From contig JABDMH010000106.1 of assembly GCA_013001595.1 (NCBI GenBank), positions 62,001 through 126,000 on the forward strand: 64,000 bases of DNA, written 5' to 3'. Positions 1 to 9,379 of this stretch are shown here, in pieces. The translations under genes were made by a program, and so were the position numbers. This stretch comes from Saprospiraceae bacterium (GTDB lineage: Bacteria > Bacteroidota > Bacteroidia > Chitinophagales > Saprospiraceae). The notes beneath the pieces are model-generated. The model had not been told where the DNA came from. It ran no database searches and saw nothing but the letters and a program-made list of their open reading frames with translations. Position 1 is the first letter of the stretch; each line of letters opens with the position of its first letter.

Positions 1-1689
1 GATCAGGCGCTGGATGACATGGACTTGGAGCGCGAACGCGGAATAACGATCAAGAGCCACGCGATCCAGCTATATTATAAAGATACAGATGGGCAAGACT
101 ACACATTCAATCTAATCGACACACCGGGTCATGTTGATTTTTCGTATGAAGTATCCAGATCTATTGCTGCATGTGAGGGAGCGCTATTGCTGGTAGATGC
201 AACTCAAGGCATTCAAGCCCAGACTATATCCAATCTGTATTTGGCCATTGAGCATGATCTAGAGATCATTCCCATCATTAATAAGATCGACATGCAAAGT
301 GCTATGACGGATGATGTGGCAGATCAGATCATCGATTTGATAGGTTGTAGCAGGGAAGAGATCCTTCTAGCCAGTGGAAAGACTGGTCAGGGAGTACCCG
401 GAATATTGCGAGCAATCGTAGAGCGTATACCGGCTCCAAAAGGTGATCCAAAAGCACCGCTGCAGGCATTGATTTTTGATTCGGTATTCAATCCATTCAG
501 AGGAGTCATCGTCTACTACAAAATAATGAATGGCACTTTGAGCAAAGGTGATCTTGTTCGTTTTGTCAATACAGGTAAGGAGTATGAAGCCGACGAGATC
601 GGAGTGTTGCAGCTTGAACAAAAACCGGTACAGAAACTTGAAGCAGGAAACGTTGGGTACATCATCACAGGGATTAAAGTTTCTAAAGAGATCAAAGTAG
701 GGGATACTATAACACATGTAGACCAACCATGTAAAGAAGCCATCCATGGTTTTGAAGATGTGAAGCCCATGGTGTTTGCCGGCATTTTTCCCATCGAAAA
801 TGAAGATTTTGAAGACCTGCGAGACAGCTTGGAAAAGCTGCAACTAAACGACGCTTCTTTGATATTCGAGCCCGAATCGTCTGCTGCACTCGGCTTCGGG
901 TTTCGCTGTGGCTTCCTGGGTATGTTGCATCTCGAGATCGTGCAAGAGCGTCTTTCGCGTGAATTTGATCAGGAAGTAATCACTACGATTCCGAATGTAT
1001 CTTACTATGCCTACCTGAAAAAGACACCAACCGAAGGGATCCTGATTGACACACCCAATGATATGCCAGATCCAACCTTATTGGATCACATTGAAGAACC
1101 CTACATTGAAGCGCAGATCATTACCAAGCCGGATTACATCGGTACGATCATGAAGTTATGTATGGATAAGCGCGGCATCCTCGCCAAGCAACATTATCTG
1201 ACGACTGAACGCGTAGAACTTACCTTTGAATTGCCCCTCGCAGAAATCGTTTTTGATTTTTATGATCGACTCAAATCCATCACGCGTGGATACGCCAGTT
1301 TCGACTATGCACCACTTGATTATCGCACTTCTGACCTAGTGAAGTTGGATTTGCTGCTTAATGGAGACCTGGTAGATGCGCTATCAGCACTGGTGCATCG
1401 AGAAAAGGCTGCGGCTTTTGGTCGACAGATCTGCAAGAAGTTGAAAGATCTTTTACCGCGTCAACAATTTGTGATTGCGATACAAGCGGCCATTGGAGCC
1501 AAGATAGTGGCGAGGGAAACCATTTCCGCCCTGAGAAAAGATGTAACAGCAAAATGCTATGGTGGTGACATCACCCGAAAGAGAAAATTACTGGAAAAGC
1601 AGAAAAAAGGTAAGAAGAAAATGCGTCAAGTGGGCAATGTGGAAGTTCCGCAGAAAGCTTTTCTTGAAGTGCTTAAGCTGACTGACTAG
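1..1689 (+). CDS. lepA: Elongation factor 4 (LepA), 5'-truncated by window edge
   Basis: Ribosome-associated translational GTPase that acts on stalled or mistranslocated ribosomes. The frame is open from base 1, so the true start and roughly the first 35-40 residues, including the P-loop, lie outside the window. Visible GTPase motifs are switch I ([11 protein letters not shown]), G3 (DTPGH) and G4 (NKID). An EF-Tu-like domain II, the EF-G-like C-terminal domains and the basic LepA-specific tail ([19 protein letters not shown]) follow, and the gene ends normally at TAG. The Met at base 19 is internal, not a start. A short inverted repeat (TGCTAC...GTAGCA) follows the stop but has no T-run. The next gene is convergent. 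Confidence 0.97.
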   Translation, partial: DQALDDMDLERERGITIKSHAIQLYYKDTDGQDYTFNLIDTPGHVDFSYEVSRSIAACEGALLLVDATQGIQAQTISNLYLAIEHDLEIIPIINKIDMQSAMTDDVADQIIDLIGCSREEILLASGKTGQGVPGILRAIVERIPAPKGDPKAPLQALIFDSVFNPFRGVIVYYKIMNGTLSKGDLVRFVNTGKEYEADEIGVLQLEQKPVQKLEAGNVGYIITGIKVSKEIKVGDTITHVDQPCKEAIHGFEDVKPMVFAGIFPIENEDFEDLRDSLEKLQLNDASLIFEPESSAALGFGFRCGFLGMLHLEIVQERLSREFDQEVITTIPNVSYYAYLKKTPTEGILIDTPNDMPDPTLLDHIEEPYIEAQIITKPDYIGTIMKLCMDKRGILAKQHYLTTERVELTFELPLAEIVFDFYDRLKSITRGYASFDYAPLDYRTSDLVKLDLLLNGDLVDALSALVHREKAAAFGRQICKKLKDLLPRQQFVIAIQAAIGAKIVARETISALRKDVTAKCYGGDITRKRKLLEKQKKGKKKMRQVGNVEVPQKAFLEVLKLTD

Positions 1690-1734
1690 TGTTACTACTG
1701 CTACCTTTCTAGGGGTGTAGCATAACTCAGTACA

Positions 1735-4143
1735 TTAGTGGATAATCAACCTTTTCGTGACTTGCTCACCTCTCAAAATAACGTTTAGCAAATAGATTCC
1801 CTTCGGCAGCCGCCCTGGCTGGATGCGGACAATAGGCTGTACAGGCATCTCAACTGCATAGACTTTCTTGCCGGTGAGATTGGAGATGCTGAGGTCAAAA
1901 TCTCCGAACAATTGTGCTGGGAATGTGAGATCAAATGGGCCTTGGGTGGGATTGGGACTGATTTGAAAGTCTCTCAAGAGGCTAGATTCAAAGAGAGGAG
2001 TAGGATCATCTACGATGACGGTGGTCTGAAATGTGCAAGCATTATCGTCTGTGATTTGCAATTGATAGCTGCCCAAGGTGAGTGCTCGAGGGTTCTGTGC
2101 GGTAGAGACCACTGTGCCTCCCTCTGACCATGCAAAATTGAAAGGAGGAGTGCCTCCAAGGGGTGTGATGAACACATTGGCTTTGTCTGCATTGGGGGTT
2201 ATACTATCCACCCGTATACCCAAGTCGACGGGCTCACCTACAAAAACCGTTTTTACAAAACGACAGTCGGCACCATCCGACACAGTTACCATATAACTTC
2301 CCGGTAGAAGATTGACAGCGGTTTGGGTGTTTTGATCATTGTTCCAAGCAAAGGAAAACTGTTTGTCAGTTTGATCTATCTCTACAGTTGCAGAGCCATC
2401 ATCATCACCCGGACAGGACACATCGCGTACATTAATATCGGCATCTATGATCTCCTCTATGGTAATGTCAAATGAGCATACGGTACGGAATTCACCACCA
2501 TTTGTGATGTAGGTATACGTCTCCGTCGTCGTTCCCAAAGGGAATTTGGCACCAGGCCCTAAAGCAGCTTGCGTAAGTACAGCCCCTTGAGGACAATTGT
2601 CTACGACCTGTGGCCGCAAATAGTTTACTGTACCATCACATGCCTTAACCGTAGTATCATTATGGCAGATAAAGTAAGGCTCCAGAGTGTCCAATACAAT
2701 TACTTCATAATCTCGGGAGGCGATGTTCAAGTTTTGGTCAATGACGGTAAACTCTCGAAAATTTCGTCCGATGTTGCTGCAGTCAAAGACCGATTGTTCG
2801 ATTTGAATATCTAGGATGCCGCAATTGTCGAAACTTCCCGAATCAACTGCCTCAGCACTTATTTCTGCTACACCAGCCTCATTCAGATATAGCGTGATGG
2901 CATCTCGAATAATGGGTCGGGGAGGATCGCGATCCTCAATTTCAACGATTTCGCCGACTGTGGCAGAGCATCCCATTGCGTCGCTGACGGTAAGCTCATA
3001 GCCACCCGAAGCCAGTCCCGAGATGTTGCGTGTGGTATCACCATTGCTCCAGCGATAGCGGATGGGTGGGGTTGCACCAGCTACAATAATGTTGATTTCG
3101 CCTGTGGGATTCTCATCACAGGCCGTAGGTTCGACATTGATGGAAATCACCAGACTGCAATCCGGTATTTCCAAGGTCGTCGAATCACTGAGTTGGCATC
3201 CATTGTCATCAATGACCTGCACACTATAGCTGCCTTCACCGACATTCTCAATGATAAAATCATCGCCACCATTGTTCCAGAGATAATCATAAGGAACGGT
3301 TCCTCCAGTCACACTAACGGCAACCGAGCCATTTAAGGCAGTCTCAGAAGTCGGAGTTGTTTTCAAAAAGGTCAACATCAGTGCCTCGGGCTCGGACAAA
3401 TTTATGGGATCTAGGATGTGCCGGTTGTTTAGATTGTCGGTAATGGTGCAGCGATAGGTGCCCTCGTCTAATCCGGCAATGTCCTGACTTACTTGGCCTG
3501 AGTTCCAAATATAGGTATACGAAGTCCCGGGACCGTCCACATCCAGGTCGATGGATCCATCATCTGATTCAAAACAGCGGGGGTCATTGGCTTCTTCTAC
3601 GGTGACTTTAATGAGCGTATCGAAGGGAAGTACTTCACCACTATAGGCTTGCACAAACGCATACAGCTCATCGGCATCGATTCTCCCTAAATTAAAGATT
3701 GTTTTATCAGGATAGATGCCATAGATGGTTGGTCTTTCGTCTGGCTGATAGGCTTCATTTGCGGTGGAAGTATCAATAATTGGGTAGGGAGTATTAAGTG
3801 TCCAATTTCCGGCAGTAGCTGTTGTTCCACCTTCGATATCTTCCCTTCCCATGATCGAGTCTTTTTCAATAAATAAGACGGTGGCTTCATTCGAGCCATC
3901 TGGTCCGTAGAGATTGTAAAAGTCTTGCATCACTCCAGTCTGGTGATGATTCCAGCATACTTGACACCATGCTTCGGAGAAATTGAGGATGACGGTCTTT
4001 CCCTGACTTAGGTAGCTATACAAATGATGTTGCTGACCATTGATGTCATAGAAGTTAAAGTCTGGGGCGATGGATCCGTCTGGAAGCTGAGCAAGTAAGA
4101 GGGAAGATATGCTCAGAAAATAGATGGTAAAAACTGACTTCAT
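1735..4143 (-). CDS. Secreted redoxin-domain protein with SprB-type repeats and T9SS C-terminal sorting domain
   Basis: About 802 aa. It has a signal peptide (MKSVFTIYFLSISSLLLAQ), then a thioredoxin-like domain over roughly residues 20-170 (APDFNFYDINGQ; AWCQVCWNHH with a CxxC pair). Several Gly/Asp-rich repeats of the SprB type follow (motifs such as YIWNSG, YLWNNGG, YRWSNGDTT, FAWNND, each followed by G.Y...V.D...C). A HYR-like segment lies in the middle (PYFICHNDTTVKACDG). The C-terminus has the T9SS type A sorting pattern (FQISPNPTQG ... GIYLLNVI). The likely role is a cell-surface or released protein; the CxxC suggests redox activity, but the substrate is unknown. The ATG at 4143 is preferred over an in-frame GTG two codons upstream. 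Convergent with lepA. Confidence 0.85.
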   Translation of the reverse strand: MKSVFTIYFLSISSLLLAQLPDGSIAPDFNFYDINGQQHHLYSYLSQGKTVILNFSEAWCQVCWNHHQTGVMQDFYNLYGPDGSNEATVLFIEKDSIMGREDIEGGTTATAGNWTLNTPYPIIDTSTANEAYQPDERPTIYGIYPDKTIFNLGRIDADELYAFVQAYSGEVLPFDTLIKVTVEEANDPRCFESDDGSIDLDVDGPGTSYTYIWNSGQVSQDIAGLDEGTYRCTITDNLNNRHILDPINLSEPEALMLTFLKTTPTSETALNGSVAVSVTGGTVPYDYLWNNGGDDFIIENVGEGSYSVQVIDDNGCQLSDSTTLEIPDCSLVISINVEPTACDENPTGEINIIVAGATPPIRYRWSNGDTTRNISGLASGGYELTVSDAMGCSATVGEIVEIEDRDPPRPIIRDAITLYLNEAGVAEISAEAVDSGSFDNCGILDIQIEQSVFDCSNIGRNFREFTVIDQNLNIASRDYEVIVLDTLEPYFICHNDTTVKACDGTVNYLRPQVVDNCPQGAVLTQAALGPGAKFPLGTTTETYTYITNGGEFRTVCSFDITIEEIIDADINVRDVSCPGDDDGSATVEIDQTDKQFSFAWNNDQNTQTAVNLLPGSYMVTVSDGADCRFVKTVFVGEPVDLGIRVDSITPNADKANVFITPLGGTPPFNFAWSEGGTVVSTAQNPRALTLGSYQLQITDDNACTFQTTVIVDDPTPLFESSLLRDFQISPNPTQGPFDLTFPAQLFGDFDLSISNLTGKKVYAVEMPVQPIVRIQPGRLPKGIYLLNVILRGEQVTKRLIIH

Positions 4144-4382
4144 TTTCACCGATTTTGGTAAAATATTCTAAATCAAGATATTACATAATAAGTGGCTGTG
4201 CAAGGGACCACCTAAATTTTACATAGAGCCTGCTTTGCAAAGGCTTATATAATATAAAAATACTTAATTTATTATTATCTGATTTTCAACATGCATTTTT
4301 ACAGAAGTGGGAATCAGGTGGCTTTGAAAAATTCAGGTTGTGCAAAAGACTGAATGTTGTCAACCCGACACTTGCGGGTCTG

Positions 4383-4398
4383 CAGCATAGCTATGCTG
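4383..4398. repeat. 16-bp perfect palindrome across the ftsY stop codon
   Basis: CAGCATAG followed directly by CTATGCTG; the ftsY TAG stop lies inside it. A second small hairpin (ACCCG...CGGGT on the minus strand) follows downstream of ftsY. There is no clear T-run, so an intrinsic terminator is possible but not shown. Confidence 0.4.
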
Positions 4399-5365
4399 TA
4401 AGGGAAGCTACGTCTTTGAATAAGGAATCTACAAAGGCCTGTTTATTAAAGATTTGCAATTGCTCCATTCCCTCTCCGACACCGATGTACTTGATGGGTA
4501 TTTTAAATTGATCGGAGATTCCGATGGCTACACCACCTTTAGCGGTGCCATCCAGTTTGGTCAGGGCCAATGCGGTCACATCTGTGGATTCGGAAAAGCG
4601 TTTACACTGCTCAAATGCATTCTGACCTGTTGTTGCATCCAGTACTAACAGCACTTCATGGGGAGCTCCAGGTAGCTTCTTACCAATAGAATTGCGAATT
4701 TTGGTCAATTCCTTCATCAGATTGACCTTAGTGTGTAGCCTACCCGCGGTGTCGATAATGGCTACATGTTTGTCTTGATTGATGGCATGTTGGACGGTTT
4801 CGTATGCCACGGCGGCAGGATCGGATTTCATGCCTTTGCTGTAAAAGTCTGATCCAGCCCGTTCTGACCATATTTTTAATTGATCAACAGCTGCGGCACG
4901 AAAGGTGTCACCTGCTCCCAGTACTACGTTCCATCCTTTTTGTCGGTATTGATACGCGATTTTACCAATCGTAGTGGTTTTTCCGACTCCGTTTACCCCA
5001 ACGACCAGAATTACGTGAGGCTTTTGGTCTTGTGGAAAGGTGAAATCTTCGAGATCTACCGCGTTGTTTTCACTGAGTAGGTCTACTATTTCTTTCTTTA
5101 ATATGGAGTTCAGCTCGCTGGTGGACACATACTTGTCTTCCGCAACCCTTGCTTCAAGTCGCTCGATGATCTTAATTGTTGTATCAAGACCGATATCTGC
5201 GGATATCAAAATTTGCTCCAGCTCATCCAGGATCCCATCGTCAACAATCGATTTTCCGGCGACTGCTCTAGTGATCTTGGAAAAAATGTTCGTTTTGGTC
5301 TTTTCTAGGCCTTTATCTAAATCTTCCTCGCGTTTTTTACTGAAAAATTTGTCGAAAAAACCCAT
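4391..5365 (-). CDS. ftsY: Signal recognition particle receptor FtsY
   Basis: SRP-receptor GTPase that docks ribosome-nascent chain-SRP complexes at the inner membrane. 324 aa. It starts MGFFDKFFSKKREEDLDKG, a short lysine-rich N-terminus with little of the acidic A domain. The NG domain shows G1 (GVNGVGKTTTIGK), the DTFRAAA motif, G3 (DTAGR) and G4 (TKLDGTAKGG), and it ends near GVGEGMEQLQIFN. It is the last gene of a minus-strand unit after tRNA-Arg, rpmB, rpmG and the DUF4295 gene, separated from the latter by about 100 bp with no recognisable gene. All key GTPase residues are present. Confidence 0.97.
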   Translation of the reverse strand: MGFFDKFFSKKREEDLDKGLEKTKTNIFSKITRAVAGKSIVDDGILDELEQILISADIGLDTTIKIIERLEARVAEDKYVSTSELNSILKKEIVDLLSENNAVDLEDFTFPQDQKPHVILVVGVNGVGKTTTIGKIAYQYRQKGWNVVLGAGDTFRAAAVDQLKIWSERAGSDFYSKGMKSDPAAVAYETVQHAINQDKHVAIIDTAGRLHTKVNLMKELTKIRNSIGKKLPGAPHEVLLVLDATTGQNAFEQCKRFSESTDVTALALTKLDGTAKGGVAIGISDQFKIPIKYIGVGEGMEQLQIFNKQAFVDSLFKDVASLTA

Positions 5366-5467
5366 AGCACCAAAATGTTATTGAAGTCGAAATGGAAATG
5401 CTCCGCCATCCAGTCAGTGGCGACCAGAATGCTCAAAGCATGGGCAAGATAGCGTCGTGGAATTTGG

Positions 5468-5638
5468 CTACTTACTGAAGAAAGCTTTGGCCTCGTCCTT
5501 ATGGATCATGACTTCTTTGTACATGTACTTGCCGGTCTTAGGATCCTTGATGGGCTTAACTACTTTGACAAAATCTTTGCCGGTACCTGCATTTGCGGCA
5601 CGCTGACTTACTCTTGCGTTCTTACTAACTTTTGCCAT
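5468..5638 (-). CDS. DUF4295 small basic protein
   Basis: 56-aa basic protein beginning MAKVSKNARVSQRAANAGTG and ending KAFFSK. It matches the Bacteroidota-specific DUF4295 family, which sits beside the L33 and L28 genes in this phylum and is suspected to be ribosome-associated; the function is not established. The ATG is 6 bp downstream of the rpmG stop in the transcription direction, so the genes are almost certainly co-transcribed. Confidence 0.9.
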   Translation of the reverse strand: MAKVSKNARVSQRAANAGTGKDFVKVVKPIKDPKTGKYMYKEVMIHKDEAKAFFSK

Positions 5639-5644
5639 GTTGCA

Positions 5645-5833
5645 CTACTTTATTTCTTTATGAATTGTGTACTTCTTGAGAATGGGATTAAACTTCTTCA
5701 ACTCCAAACGATCGGGTGTGTTTTTTCTATTCTTCTGGGTTACATATCTGGAAGTTCCTGGTTGACCTGACTGTTTATGCTCAGTGCACTCCAGAATGAT
5801 TTGAAGACGGTTGCCTTTAGATTTCTTTGCCAT
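5645..5833 (-). CDS. rpmG: 50S ribosomal protein L33
   Basis: 62 aa, starting [20 protein letters not shown] and containing the family signature [24 protein letters not shown]. It has only one cysteine, so this is the zinc-independent (C-minus) form of L33. It lies between rpmB and the DUF4295 gene in the usual Bacteroidota order, with about 20 bp to rpmB. Confidence 0.96.
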   Translation of the reverse strand: MAKKSKGNRLQIILECTEHKQSGQPGTSRYVTQKNRKNTPDRLELKKFNPILKKYTIHKEIK

Positions 5834-5853
5834 GATTAGATTTTTTAATACGA

Positions 5854-6102
5854 TTAGAGCTTAACACCAGTGTGTACACCTTTGCGCTCTAATTTTTTCA
5901 AATAGGCATATAAACCTAGTTTGTTAATGTTTTTGATTGCCTTAGCAGACACCTTTAGGGTGACCCATTTGTCTACTTCTGGGATATAGAACCTCTTTTT
6001 TTGCAGATTAGGAGCAAAAACACGCTTGACCCTTTTATTGGAATGTGATACCGTATGGCCACTGATTGGACGCTTTCCGGTCAATTGACATACTCTAGAC
6101 AT
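5854..6102 (-). CDS. rpmB: 50S ribosomal protein L28
   Basis: 82 aa. It shows the L28 pattern: [20 protein letters not shown] at the N-terminus, then [19 protein letters not shown] and a conserved C-terminal [13 protein letters not shown]. It is the first protein gene of the rpmB-rpmG-DUF4295-ftsY unit. It begins 42 bp downstream of the tRNA-Arg gene on the same strand, with no separate consensus promoter visible in the gap, so the tRNA and mRNA may share one transcript. Confidence 0.96.
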   Translation of the reverse strand: MSRVCQLTGKRPISGHTVSHSNKRVKRVFAPNLQKKRFYIPEVDKWVTLKVSAKAIKNINKLGLYAYLKKLERKGVHTGVKL

Positions 6103-6144
6103 AATGCAAAAATTCTTTGTTATCTAATATTGTTCTTGTTCTAG

Positions 6145-6218
6145 TGACCTCGGCAGGATTCGAACCTGCAACCTCTTGATTCGTAGTCAAGTGCTCTATC
6201 CAGTTAAGCTACGAAGCC
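6145..6218 (-). tRNA. tRNA-Arg (anticodon ACG)
   Basis: 74 nt folding as a complete cloverleaf on the minus strand. Acceptor 5' GGCTTCG pairs with 3' CGAGGTC using two G-U pairs, with discriminator A. The D-arm is around AGCTTAACTGGATAGAGC. The anticodon stem CTTGA/TCAAG encloses loop CTACGAA with anticodon ACG, which implies A-to-I editing by TadA. The T-arm has GGTTCGAATCC. CCA is not encoded. Confidence 0.96.
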
Positions 6219-6317
6219 AAATTTCGATCTTATCTTTTCTGCAGTCGCCAAATTGCCCTTGGGTTCTCTTACACGCCAGAACTTCAGTATAAGGCCCGCC
6301 TAGAAACAAATTGGACG

Positions 6318-6325
6318 CAAATGTA
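6318..6325 (-). promoter_or_regulatory. Candidate -7 box for tRNA-Arg / rpmB operon
   Basis: TACATTTG on the minus strand fits the Bacteroidota -7 consensus TAnnTTTG. It is about 100 bp upstream of the tRNA. No TTG -33 element is visible at 17-23 bp, so support is partial. Confidence 0.45.
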
Positions 6326-6434
6326 CGTTTAATTTGGCTTATTTGGAAGCACTCGTTTTGAAAAAGTCAGGGCCAGCAGGCCACGTTTCATCTGGTCCAT
6401 GTATCTAGGATTATTGAAAGCACGTAGAAAGACT

Positions 6435-9215
6435 ATGAAACATCTATACTTTCTTATACTCCTACATATCCTCGGTCCACCAGCGACCATAGGGGCAAGT
6501 GAGTGTGCACTGGATTCCCTGACCATGACGGTTAATCATTGCGATGGGGAGACCTTTTATGTCTACGTGGATTTTGATTTTAATGATGGAGTAGGGGAGG
6601 CGTTTAAAATCGTTGGAAATGGTGAAAACTACGGACTGTTCGACTATGATAAACTGCCCATTAAACTAGGGCCCCTTCCAGCTGACAAAGAGATTCACTA
6701 TGAATTTGGCCTCTCTGACGCACAAGATAGTACGTGTCAACTGATGTACGAATTGGGTGTAGTGCATTGTCAGGATACTTGTGCAGTGACATACCTAAAC
6801 GTGGAACTTTCAGAATGTAATGACGAAGGTGTGTTTGATGCCTACATCAACTTTGATGCGGAGGGATTCGATCACTTTGACGTTTATTACAATTTTGAAG
6901 CAATTGGCTTTTACCACATCGAAGAACTTCCGATAAAAATCAAAGGGATCTCGGCGTCTGGAAAAGATGCTGAATCATTTAAGATCTGTGCCAATGATCG
7001 GACCAACTGTTGCCAGATCATCGAGGTGCCTAGTGTAAACTGCCATGATGCCTGCTTGCAAGATCTGATCTTGACTCTCGTTTCTTGTGATGGAACTGTG
7101 GCTGAAATCATGGTGAATCTGGGATATGATGGAGAACATAGCGAAAGCTTCCTTTTGAAAGGAGATGGTGTTGAATATGGACAATTTGCTTACGCCGATT
7201 TACCCATTGCTGTGGAAGTGGCCACTCATGACCATAATTACTACGAGTTTTTGGCCATTGATATAATGCATCCTGATTGTGTCGCACATGGCATGATAGG
7301 GGCTTCTTGTGAGCTGGAGTGCACCCTGAAGGAATCTAGAGTCAACGTCATTTCCTGTTCCGATGGGCTGATGGATGTGGAAATAGACTTCGTACCCGCC
7401 GAAGACAATGCGATGCGATTTAGTGTTCAGAGCAATGGATTTTTGCACGGCCACTATGGATATGAAGACCTACCGATAGCATTACTGGGTCTGGCCGCGG
7501 ACGGTTCTACAGACTATGAATTTATTATTAGCGATAGTGCTAGCCAATCTTGTTTGGGAGTGCTTGAGCTGGCTGCGATCTCCTGCCAATGTGCAATTGA
7601 TAGTTTTATCATCGCATCGGGAGATTGTCATACCGACAGCAGCTATGTCGTGGAATTGGACTTTAAGACGAGTGCGTTCATCACTTTTGATCTGTATGTC
7701 AACGATGCTTATTTTGACAACTATCAAGTGGCTAATCTGCCTATCCGATGGGAAGATTTCCCCTCTTCTGGAAAAGAAGAAGATAAAATTAAGATCTATG
7801 GCCAAGGAAGCGAAGAGTGTTATCTAAAGACTTACCTCGTTACCCCTTCATGTAAGAGGAATTCCTGTGGTTTGAATGACCTGGCTATGGAAGTGACAGA
7901 TTGCAAAGATGGAGAGGCTTTTGCTTGGATCAATTTTCATCATGATGCTGATCAAAGTGCATATTTCACTGTTCATGGCAATGGAAAGGAGTACGGTAAG
8001 TTTGCGTACGAATCCCTACCGGTGAAAGTTGGTCCTTTGCAGGGAGATGAAGCAGGTGCCTTTGAACTGGTGATCAAGGATCGCGAATTTCGATATTGTT
8101 CCTTGGTTGTGGAGGGGCAGCTGGACTGCGCACCCGACGAATGTGCCTTCTATGATATAGAAACCGTGATCAATGCTTGCGAAGACTCTCTACTCTTTAC
8201 CTTCACCTTAGATTTTTCTATGGGCAATACCCCGCATTCGGAAGCATTTATTATTGACGTTTGTGAAGAAACATTCATTTTCAATTATTCAGATCTACCC
8301 GTTGAAGTAGGACCTTTTGCTGGCGGTGAAACCTTTTATCATTTTTCAATCCGTGATACTTCAATCACGTGTGAAGCACAAGCAGTTATCGGTAGAGTGA
8401 TTTGTGAAGAGCAATGCGATTTTGAGGATGTGGAGACGGAAATAATTGAGTGCCTACAAGACTCTTTGTATGTGCTCCGCATTCACAAAATAGCATCCTC
8501 GTTCACTGCCTTTGACGTATATGTGAATGAAGATTATTATGGCTTCTTTCCACTTGAGTCACTACCGATAGATCTAACCATTTTCGGAGATGGCTCTGCT
8601 GATCTGCTTACCATCTGTGTCAGCGATAATACGACATGTTGCATTGCCAGAGAAATCGATCCGGAGCTTTGTCAACCTGATCTACCATGTGAGATTGTTA
8701 GCTTTCGTGCAGATAGTATTATTTGCTCTGGGAACTCTTTTTATCCCATTCTGAGCATCGCACATATGGGGCCCAGTGAGGCCTTTATCCTTCGAGGCAA
8801 TGGTAAAAATTATGGCACTTTCTTATATGAGAACAACCCCATCAAGATCGGTCCATTGCCAATCGGAGATAAGGAATATGAGTTTGAAGTGCGTGATGCA
8901 AACAATGAAGAATGTGTATCGTCCATTGAGCTGGTACAAGTGGTTTGTGAATCAAGTCTTCTTCTCCCAGATCAGCATTTACTGGTCTTGGAAAGCGGCG
9001 GTAGAAAGGCACTATTTCGCATCCCAGACATGGTCGCAGAACTGTCACTGTTAGAGATATTTGATGTACAAGGTCGCTTAATAAACCAACGCAGGTTTTC
9101 CAGTGATTCGGATTATATAGTGATGGAGATTCCACCTCTAATGGGTGGGATGTATGTGTTGAGATTGCAAAATATTTCAGGCATGATGGAAGTAAGGCGA
9201 TTTATCATGTACTGA
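6435..9215 (+). CDS. Secreted protein of nine tandem Cys-bounded repeats with T9SS-like C-terminus
   Basis: 926 aa from the ATG at 6435, chosen because it opens a clear signal peptide (MKHLYFLILLHILGPPATIG); an ATG 12 codons upstream would bury it. After the signal come nine consecutive domains of about 90 residues. Each opens and closes with cysteines and shares the core pattern GNG..YG.F.Y..LPIK.GPL followed by a YEF..SD motif. A C-terminal domain (LEIFDVQGRLINQRRF ... GGMYVLRLQN) resembles a T9SS sorting domain, although the usual PNP motif is missing. I do not recognise the repeat as a named family. It is probably an extracellular adhesin or structural protein. Five bases of pyrimidine-rich sequence and no strong Shine-Dalgarno precede the start. 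Confidence 0.85.
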   Translation: MKHLYFLILLHILGPPATIGASECALDSLTMTVNHCDGETFYVYVDFDFNDGVGEAFKIVGNGENYGLFDYDKLPIKLGPLPADKEIHYEFGLSDAQDSTCQLMYELGVVHCQDTCAVTYLNVELSECNDEGVFDAYINFDAEGFDHFDVYYNFEAIGFYHIEELPIKIKGISASGKDAESFKICANDRTNCCQIIEVPSVNCHDACLQDLILTLVSCDGTVAEIMVNLGYDGEHSESFLLKGDGVEYGQFAYADLPIAVEVATHDHNYYEFLAIDIMHPDCVAHGMIGASCELECTLKESRVNVISCSDGLMDVEIDFVPAEDNAMRFSVQSNGFLHGHYGYEDLPIALLGLAADGSTDYEFIISDSASQSCLGVLELAAISCQCAIDSFIIASGDCHTDSSYVVELDFKTSAFITFDLYVNDAYFDNYQVANLPIRWEDFPSSGKEEDKIKIYGQGSEECYLKTYLVTPSCKRNSCGLNDLAMEVTDCKDGEAFAWINFHHDADQSAYFTVHGNGKEYGKFAYESLPVKVGPLQGDEAGAFELVIKDREFRYCSLVVEGQLDCAPDECAFYDIETVINACEDSLLFTFTLDFSMGNTPHSEAFIIDVCEETFIFNYSDLPVEVGPFAGGETFYHFSIRDTSITCEAQAVIGRVICEEQCDFEDVETEIIECLQDSLYVLRIHKIASSFTAFDVYVNEDYYGFFPLESLPIDLTIFGDGSADLLTICVSDNTTCCIAREIDPELCQPDLPCEIVSFRADSIICSGNSFYPILSIAHMGPSEAFILRGNGKNYGTFLYENNPIKIGPLPIGDKEYEFEVRDANNEECVSSIELVQVVCESSLLLPDQHLLVLESGGRKALFRIPDMVAELSLLEIFDVQGRLINQRRFSSDSDYIVMEIPPLMGGMYVLRLQNISGMMEVRRFIMY
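6504..8949 (+). repeat. Nine tandem ~90-aa protein repeats (about 270 bp each)
   Basis: Repeats begin at the cysteine of CALDS, CAVTY, CLQDL, CTLKE, CAIDS, CGLND, CAFYD, CDFED and CEIVS in order. Repeats 1, 3, 6 and 9 keep the GNG/GDG...YG.F.Y form. Repeats 2, 5 and 8 share a different middle (F.VY.N..Y/FG and SG or GD before a K/T.CA.D motif). This suggests a higher-order A-B-A arrangement. The repeats are too diverged for recent DNA duplication. Confidence 0.8.
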
Positions 9216-9286
9216 GCACATTTACGAGAAGAGATTTGGCCTGATCAGAGCCGACATAAGTAAAGCCTTATTTATTACTTTCCCTT

Positions 9287-9320
9287 GGAATCCTGCTCAT
9301 ATGAGCAGGATTCCCTTTTT
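9287..9320 (+). terminator. Intrinsic terminator of the repeat-protein gene
   Basis: A perfect 28-nt palindrome (arm GGAATCCTGCTCAT) is followed immediately by CTTTTT. It sits about 70 bp after the stop of the upstream plus-strand gene and between convergent genes. Confidence 0.85.
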
Positions 9321-9379
9321 AATGGCATGAGTATAAAGGGGACGAAGCTCTCAACTGAAAAGTTAGGTGACTTCCGCAG

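Noticed and set aside
1690-1725. Inverted repeat after lepA as a terminator
   Set aside because: Stem of about six pairs and no T-run.
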